Part shown: positions 58,812-64,000 of the stretch, piece after piece
Layout of the letters: the number at the start of each line of letters is the position of its first letter
How positions within the stretch are numbered: the stretch's first letter is position 1
Source of the DNA: Paracyclopina nana
Lineage: Eukaryota > Arthropoda > Copepoda > Cyclopoida > Cyclopettidae
NCBI GenBank assembly: GCA_019096065.1
Contig: JAGUCH010000003.1
Location: forward strand, 4,216,001-4,280,000
Length of the DNA stretch: 64,000 nt
Direction: 5' to 3'
The notes under the pieces: generated by a model
What the model was told of the DNA's origin: nothing
Databases searched by the model: none
The model's input: the letters and a program-made list of their open reading frames with translations, nothing else
Program-made: the position numbers and the translations under genes

Positions 58812-60454
58812 TCAGCGAATGGTGTTGACAATGTCATCAATCTTCATAATTGAAACGACAGTTTCGGAGGCCAAGGTGATGGCACTGGTTGATACAAGAA
58901 GAGGCTGGACAACATTCTCGTCCAAAATGTTGGTAATTGTGCCCTTACGCACGTTGATGCCACTGTTTACTTCTCCCTGGGCATGCTTGTTCCTCAGCTC
59001 GGTGACTGTGGCAATAGGATTGAGACCAGCATTTTCAGCCAAGGTGTAGGGAATGACCTCGAGAGCCTCAGCAAAGGCTTTAAAGCAATACGCATCAGCC
59101 CCAACGAGGGTGTTGGCATAGTCAGTAAGCTTGAGGAAGATTTCCGTTTCTGAGGGGAGCAAAATCGTATTAGAGACATTCTTTCATTAAATTGTGATGA
59201 TCAAGTACCTGGGGCTCCTCCGCCTGCAATAATGAAGCGCTTCTTAACCAAGCAACGGATGACGCAGAGAGCATCATGGAGAGATCTGTCGGCTTCTTCC
59301 AACATCAACTTATTAGAGCCTCTCATCAGGATGCTCACAGTGCGGTTGGCCTTAGCAATGCCAGTGATCTTGACCACCTTGGAGCTGCCAGCTGGAATCT
59401 CTTCAACCAGTTGAGCGTCAGAAAGCTTATCAGCGGTGAAGTGATCCAAACTGGCAATGGGTGCACACCCAAGGGACTTGCAGACATGCTCAATGTCCTC
59501 CCTCTCAATGTCCTTAACTACCATGATTTTCATCTTGTCAAAGAAGTGAATGGCCAGATCTGAGAGGGCATCTCTGAGGATGGACTTTTGTACAAGCAGA
59601 ACGTTGCAACCAGCTTTCTTGATCTGCTTGACAATGTTCAGGATGTAGGCGCGCTCCTCCCTGAGGACTCGGTCCATCGCAGCATAATCAGACACGATGA
59701 CTTGATTATCCATGTCAGTTTTGGGGGGAGACACTTGGAACTGGATTAGACCAATTTTGGCCTTCTCCACCTTCTTCACATTTCCTGCAGCCCTCTCTTG
59801 AAACAAGAGGCCCTCAATTAGCTCAGTGTCATCCACGGTGCCTCCCAGCTTCTTGATCACCTTGATATCGTTAAGGTTGACGTTGTCAGCCCTGGTTGGG
59901 TCGATGACTTTGAGGACTGCGTCAACAGCAATGGGCGACAACTCAGAGCTATGCTGAGAGACGACCTTTGAATTTAAGCTAGTGTTAGCCGACTGCAAGA
60001 GCTTGTCTCGGTCAGACAAGTCCACCGGTATGGCCATGGCCGTCAAAATCTCCACAGACTTGGCGGCAGCGCGTTGAAAAGCCTCAGAAATGGTCGTTGG
60101 ATGGATGCCTTTTTTGAGAAGGCGATCAGCGGCCTCAAGGAGGCTGCCACACATCACCACAACGGAGGTCGTGCCATCGCCGGCCTCGACATCCTGAGCC
60201 TTGCTCAACTCGACCAACATTTTGGCAGCTGGGTGAATGACTTTCATCTGGTCCAAAATGGTAGCTCCATCGTTGGTGATAGTCACCTCTCCTTTGGGAT
60301 CTTGAATCATTTTGTCCATACCCTTGGGCCCGAGAGAAGTACGAATGGCATCAGACAAGGCTTTGGCCGCTTGAATGTTGGACTTGCGGATTTCCATAGG
60401 CTTTGACTTCTTTTGGGCCATAAGCCCGGAGCTTTTTCCATTGCTAGGTGCCAT
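58812..60454 (-). CDS. CCT4: T-complex protein 1 subunit delta (CCT4)
   Basis: Subunit of the cytosolic chaperonin TRiC/CCT, which folds actin, tubulin and other proteins. Exons 59209-60454 and 58812-59149 join in frame to 527 residues (539 in human). Motifs visible are [40 protein letters not shown], the ATP-binding [16 protein letters not shown] and, across the exon junction, the [13 protein letters not shown] motif. The apical domain has [20 protein letters not shown]. The last exon has [19 protein letters not shown] and ends [10 protein letters not shown] 59-bp intron splits the Glu codon after GGGAP. Divergent from CCDC134. Confidence 0.97.
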
Positions 60455-61106
60455 GCTTGAATCGATTTACTTTCCAGGCTCTTGGTTGCAGAAAATTATT
60501 TCAGAATGAAGCACGTTGTTAGGAGGTTTCAAAACGATCACGATATTTTATCTCCAAACACTGACGGAAAAAGTCACAAAGTAGCTACTGAGTATGCGTT
60601 AAAAAAGTTGGCGAAAAGTAACTCTGCCGTGGTAAACACCCGGCGACGGGACTAGAACATTCTAACACAAAGGCGTAACGAGTCAAGCAAAATTAAGCTC
60701 CAAGTGGAAACTAACTTCGACATTTTCAATCGGCTACCGAAAATCGTCAACTTTACTGACTATATCACGGATAGAAATATGTCAATAGCTCCTTTATTGA
60801 TTGAACTCTCGCATTTAAGAAGTTATTTTTGTGTGCGTTCCGTTTGGCCATATTTTGTGGTAAAAACTGTTGCGTCATCTTTTGATTCCAGCTTGACACG
60901 TGCTTGCTAAAATTTGTTTACCTAACCAAAGAAAAGCCTCGAACTGTCTCCTATTTTGAATTAGAGATTGTTCTTGAACTTCAATTGTCAACCCAAGCCA
61001 TAACAGGTAAATTTCTTTCGGATTTTCTTTTGATGTCAGCATAGTGACTTCGGACGGTCGTTGCTTACCTGTGTGCAACGTCAGCAGTTTGTGTTTTGGT
61101 AACATC
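60455..61106. promoter_or_regulatory. Divergent promoter region, CCT4 / CCDC134
   Basis: 652 bp between two divergent start codons, containing the promoters of CCT4 and of the CCDC134-NIFK pair. The sequence TTTTCTTTTGATGTCAG near 61020-61040 is an acceptor-like stretch before the CCDC134 leader, suggesting a 5' UTR intron. Confidence 0.45.
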
Positions 61107-61775
61107 ATGCGAGGTTTTCAATTTGGTCTTGTTTGGACTTTTCTCGTCGTTGCCTCTGTGGTCTCCGACGAGTTGTCAGAGGAGAAAAATGATGACTTGA
61201 AGACTTTCAAGAAGCTTTTTCAACAGAAAAGGCTGCATCAATTGTCGGCTGTGAAACAGTTAATGAACAAGAATCCCGACCAGCAAGTAAAGCTTTTGGA
61301 TTCAATGCTCCTAAAGATGACCGAAGTGCTCATTGAGAGTAAAGCTACGTTATCATCGGCAGGCTATGCCTTTATGGACGGCAAATTGCCACCCGAGCAA
61401 AAGGACAAAACAGCCCTAGCTCTAGTGCTCGAAAACACGTGCCTTGCTTGTGACATCCTCCTACGGTTCCCCAATTATATGCACAAAAAGTTGGAGAGTG
61501 AGAGGACTCTTGATTCAGTGTACAAATGGGGCCTTGGTTACATTAACGAGACTGTGTCGTTTGTCATGGACGAGCCCACGCAAAGGCTTTTCTTCTTGGC
61601 TGGCCAAGAGCTCGAGCTTACGTCCAAAGACGAATCATACATGAACCCATATAAAAAGCCACCACCTAGTGAGCCTAAGAAAGTGATGTTTGTAGATCCA
61701 CCAGAGCCTCAGCCGAAAAAGAAGAAAACAAATAAATCCAAGAGGGGGCCCAGAATGTCGAAATCTGAGCTATAG
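61107..61775 (+). CDS. CCDC134: CCDC134-like ER protein
   Basis: A single-exon 222-residue protein (229 in human). Signal peptide (FGLVWTFLVVASVVS), then the family core: KTFKKLFQQKRLHQLSAVKQ, LLDSMLLKMTEVLIES, ALVLENTCLACDILLRFPN, VYKWGLGYINETV and AGQELELTSKDESYMNPYK. A basic C terminus ends KSEL, an ER-retrieval signal (QSEL in human). Human CCDC134 is an ER-resident partner of HSP90B1/GRP94 that aids client folding. The start is ATG 61107; the frame is open upstream but without a better ATG. The stop is only 31 bp before the NIFK start. Confidence 0.9.
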   Translation: MRGFQFGLVWTFLVVASVVSDELSEEKNDDLKTFKKLFQQKRLHQLSAVKQLMNKNPDQQVKLLDSMLLKMTEVLIESKATLSSAGYAFMDGKLPPEQKDKTALALVLENTCLACDILLRFPNYMHKKLESERTLDSVYKWGLGYINETVSFVMDEPTQRLFFLAGQELELTSKDESYMNPYKKPPPSEPKKVMFVDPPEPQPKKKKTNKSKRGPRMSKSEL

Positions 61776-61806
61776 GCTAAAAGTGTTGTTTTTTCTAATT
61801 TCAGAT
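61776..61806 (+). promoter_or_regulatory. 31-bp CCDC134-NIFK spacer with acceptor-like site
   Basis: The spacer holds a pyrimidine-rich TTGTTTTTTCTAATTTCAG followed by AT and the NIFK start codon. It is too short for an ordinary promoter plus terminator, and it looks like a 3' splice acceptor with ATG two bases later. That fits trans-splicing of a downstream gene in an operon, or a cis-spliced 5' UTR intron whose donor lies inside CCDC134 or upstream. Confidence 0.6.
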
Positions 61807-62667
61807 ATGGAAGAGGTGGAGAAAAAGGCCGATGTAAAAAGGAAGCCCTACCGCTCTTCTAAACATGAGCGAGCAATTGTTTACTTCAGCCATGTCCCGC
61901 ATGGCTTCTACGAAAAGGAAATGCGTGAATTTCTGAGCCAATTCGGCACTGTCACAAACCTCAGATTGGGCCGAAGTTCTCGTACTGGCAAAAGCAAGGG
62001 CTACGCATTCGTTGAGTTTCTGTACAAAGATGTTGCCAAAATTGTCGTGGACACCATGAACAACTATCTCATGTTTGAAAAGCTGCTCAAGTGCCAATTG
62101 GTGCCAGTGGAGAAGGCAAGCAGAGCCGTTTTCAAGGGCAAAATCGACCCCAAAAGGCCCCCTTTGATGGTGAGCAGAGCCAAAGCGAAGAAGGAGGTTA
62201 ATGCTGTTCGCACTGACAAGCAAGAGGAAAGACGGAGAAAGAGACAGGTGGCCTCAGTGAAAAAGATGTCCACAAAACTGAAAGATTATGGAATAAGTTT
62301 CAATGTTGACTCGAGCAATGACAAGCCATCAACTCCTGCACATGGGAAATCCTCTCAGAAGTCGATAAAGAACAAGACTCCGATTATGGAGGTGGATGAC
62401 AGTGACGATGACATCTCCATGAAAACTCCACCCCATGTCAAGAAGGTCAAGAGTCGACCCAACAGTGCCGCAGCCACTCCGAAAGGGAGCAGGACAAACA
62501 CTCCTGTTGCCAGCCAGGCCAAACATCTGAACAAGCTCGTGGCGGAAAATCTGATGAAAGCCTCACAGAAAGGCAGCACTCCAAAGCTTTTAAAGAAAAA
62601 GCTCCCAACCACTTCTCCCAAGGTCAGTTCTGCTCCTGGGTCAGCTAAAAAGATGCATAAAAAGTAA
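61807..62667 (+). CDS. NIFK: Nucleolar RRM protein, MKI67 FHA-interacting (NIFK)
   Basis: A nucleolar protein needed for pre-rRNA maturation (ITS1 processing for 60S) that binds the Ki-67 FHA domain in vertebrates. Single exon, 286 residues (293 in human). An RRM spans about residues 20-100: AIVYFSHVPHGFYEKEMREF, FGTVTNLRLGRSSRTGKSKG and YAFVEFLYKDVAKIVVDTMN, with both RNP motifs present. A Lys/Arg-rich basic region follows, then a long Ser/Thr/Pro-rich tail with TP sites that could match the phospho-dependent Ki-67 FHA-binding segment. The ATG at 61807 is chosen because the upstream in-frame codons are non-coding spacer. Convergent with the DIPK2-like gene, 49 bp away. Confidence 0.93.
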   Translation: MEEVEKKADVKRKPYRSSKHERAIVYFSHVPHGFYEKEMREFLSQFGTVTNLRLGRSSRTGKSKGYAFVEFLYKDVAKIVVDTMNNYLMFEKLLKCQLVPVEKASRAVFKGKIDPKRPPLMVSRAKAKKEVNAVRTDKQEERRRKRQVASVKKMSTKLKDYGISFNVDSSNDKPSTPAHGKSSQKSIKNKTPIMEVDDSDDDISMKTPPHVKKVKSRPNSAAATPKGSRTNTPVASQAKHLNKLVAENLMKASQKGSTPKLLKKKLPTTSPKVSSAPGSAKKMHKK

Positions 62668-62716
62668 AATATACGAACTTGTTCAATATTGAAAAATGTG
62701 TTGCTTTAATCACAGC

Positions 62717-63862
62717 TCAAATCTGCTTGAGTATCTCAACTAGTTGATGGGCGGCTTCAAGTCTTCCGCCAGGATGGGATGGCCACGCACACTCACTAAT
62801 TAGCCTTTCTAACATCGGAAAAGTCTTCTTGGTCTCATGGGGAATGTTCCTAAGCAAGTGTTTTAGAACGCCCTGACAAGCTCCATAAATGTTGTGATCA
62901 CTGACAACATGACTGCAGAGGTCTTCTATCGAATAACTGAAGCAATCTTCATCGTGTTTTTCACATAAGAATGCGACGCTGTGATGTTCAATATTCCAAC
63001 CTGGAGCTTTGGTGTTTCTGACTACGGTCTTGTTGACCAGGATGATATTTTCTAAATCAATCAGCTTTACCTCTAAGCTCTGCGAAACTGAAAAGTTGTC
63101 CAAAGACCAATCGGTTAGATAGAGACTGAGTGGCTCGTTAGTGGTCATTTTCAGCGCTAGGTGTAACACTTGCAGCGATAGTCTTGCTCGCTTTGTCCAC
63201 GGTGAAGTCAAGTGGTTAGCTAATGGGAAAGCGACACGCTCGAACACAGAGATACGACCACAGGATCCGTAGTACTTGGGAAATGGCCAGCCTTCTTCAG
63301 AAGGAAAGGTAGAAGCTATCAAAGGCTCAGGATTAACTAGGGCCAAAGTGAGAAAATTTTCTTGACTCGTGTCATGAGCTTTCTGAGCAAGAAAATCAAT
63401 CATGTCTTGATTTCGCACGCACTTGAAGGTCTCAGCTACATTCAGCGCCTTGGTGAAATGGTAGTGCAACGTTTTGCCTTTAGTCCATTTGGATGTCAAT
63501 GAGCCAACACAGTTGGACTGTCGATCTGCCAAGTTGCACAGTGACTTGTCCAAATAAGCCAACTCATGATCGTGAGCCAACTTTTTCACCACCACTTCAT
63601 GATCATCTAATAGCCCAAAGTAGACATTTTTAGCATTAAACATTTTCTGAACAAGAGTAAATCTTGTATAGTTGGTCAGTGTGAGACGCCCACTGTAGAC
63701 TGAAGGACATAAGCTTCGGCCATAACAAGCAGGGCATTTTTGTGTCTCAAGGAAGCTGTCGTCAGCAATTTGCACTAAAATTGGCCATGACAGGTGCCAA
63801 AATGTGATGAGAGCAAGCAGCACAGAAATAGCACCGAAAGTCTTTCTTCGTTTTCGGCGCAT
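62717..63862 (-). CDS. Divergent protein kinase domain 2 (DIPK2/DIA1-like)
   Basis: A secretory-pathway kinase-like protein of the FAM69/DIPK2 group. Single coding exon, 381 residues (430 in human DIPK2A). The N terminus is basic and then hydrophobic (FGAISVLLALITFWHLSWPI), a signal or anchor. The family Cys motif is CPACYGRSLCPSVYSG. Kinase-like landmarks are NVYFGLLDDHEVVVKKL (VAIK-like Lys), FPSEEGWPFPKYYGSCGRIS, LTDWSLDNFSV in place of the HRD-type catalytic loop, and LIDLENIILVN in place of DFG. Late Cys (CFSYSIEDLCSHVVSDHNIY) match DIPK2 disulphides. CATTTGCAG followed by G lies directly before the ATG, an acceptor-like site. Confidence 0.88.
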   Translation of the reverse strand: MRRKRRKTFGAISVLLALITFWHLSWPILVQIADDSFLETQKCPACYGRSLCPSVYSGRLTLTNYTRFTLVQKMFNAKNVYFGLLDDHEVVVKKLAHDHELAYLDKSLCNLADRQSNCVGSLTSKWTKGKTLHYHFTKALNVAETFKCVRNQDMIDFLAQKAHDTSQENFLTLALVNPEPLIASTFPSEEGWPFPKYYGSCGRISVFERVAFPLANHLTSPWTKRARLSLQVLHLALKMTTNEPLSLYLTDWSLDNFSVSQSLEVKLIDLENIILVNKTVVRNTKAPGWNIEHHSVAFLCEKHDEDCFSYSIEDLCSHVVSDHNIYGACQGVLKHLLRNIPHETKKTFPMLERLISECAWPSHPGGRLEAAHQLVEILKQI

Positions 63863-64000
63863 CCTGCAAATGAAAAAATGGAAAATGCATCAATTAGTGT
63901 TTAAATAAAAGCTCATGGTAAAGTGGTTGATGTTGACATTTGGTTCATTTCGGTAAAGATTTGGCACATCGAAATCCCAGGTTGTGAGCTGACGAGTCGG
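63863..64000. other. DIPK2-like upstream region, window end
   Basis: 138 bp ending the window; promoter or leader of the DIPK2-like gene (-). No further feature. Confidence 0.4.

Overview
This is a eukaryotic, animal nuclear window. Nearly all genes are split by spliceosomal introns (mostly about 55-300 bp, GT-AG, A/T-rich) and the protein set is metazoan: poly(A)-binding protein, an MBD4-type glycosylase, SNX3, an ETS-domain GABP alpha, pyruvate dehydrogenase E2, a paxillin-like LIM protein, TTC17, a Schlafen-like protein, an SLC22 transporter, SNIP1, a mucolipin TRP channel, a TMEM130-like protein, CCT4, CCDC134, NIFK and a DIPK2-type kinase-like protein. A CUB-type secreted protein with an arthropod-style N-terminal module, and a zinc metalloprotease carrying three Lin-12/Notch repeats, point to an arthropod and most likely a copepod. 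Expanded Lin-12/Notch-repeat families are known from the copepod Oithona nana. The species is an inference, not a measurement.

Layout. 1-8.8 kb: a hAT-like MITE, PABPC with an A-rich 5' UTR, a Helitron-like element with a Transib-like element nested in it, an MBD4-type glycosylase (-) and a GOLD-domain protein (+). 8.9-19.1 kb: CUB gene (+) and a PH-domain gene (-) with a 3.7-kb intron. 19-27 kb: gene-poor, with a multi-pass membrane gene, a possible small gene, tRNA-like sequences, an inverted-repeat element and a near-perfect hairpin. 27.3-33.8 kb: metalloprotease-LNR, SNX3, an uncertain coding segment and GABPA, all (-). 34-42 kb: Harbinger-like MITEs, DLAT (+), a second multi-pass receptor-like gene (-), a PAN/kelch secreted gene (+) and a paxillin-like gene (+). 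42.4-63.9 kb: gene-dense, in alternating divergent and convergent pairs: TTC17(-)/Schlafen-like(+), SLC22(-)/SNIP1(+), TRPML(-), TMEM130-like(-), CCT4(-)/CCDC134(+)-NIFK(+), DIPK2-like(-).

Most genes are unrelated housekeeping or membrane genes, so there is no single pathway. The tight blocks (CCDC134 to NIFK 31 bp, NIFK to DIPK2-like 49 bp, Schlafen to SLC22 60 bp, paxillin-like to TTC17 95 bp) indicate a compact genome. The CCDC134-NIFK pair has the sequence signature of an operon resolved by trans-splicing.

The most notable structural signals are the mobile elements. Five superfamilies can be proposed from termini and target duplications (hAT, Transib, PIF/Harbinger, Tc1/mariner, Helitron-like). 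One of them, a Transib-like element inserted in a Helitron-like copy, can be checked against an empty paralogous copy 49 kb away in the same window.
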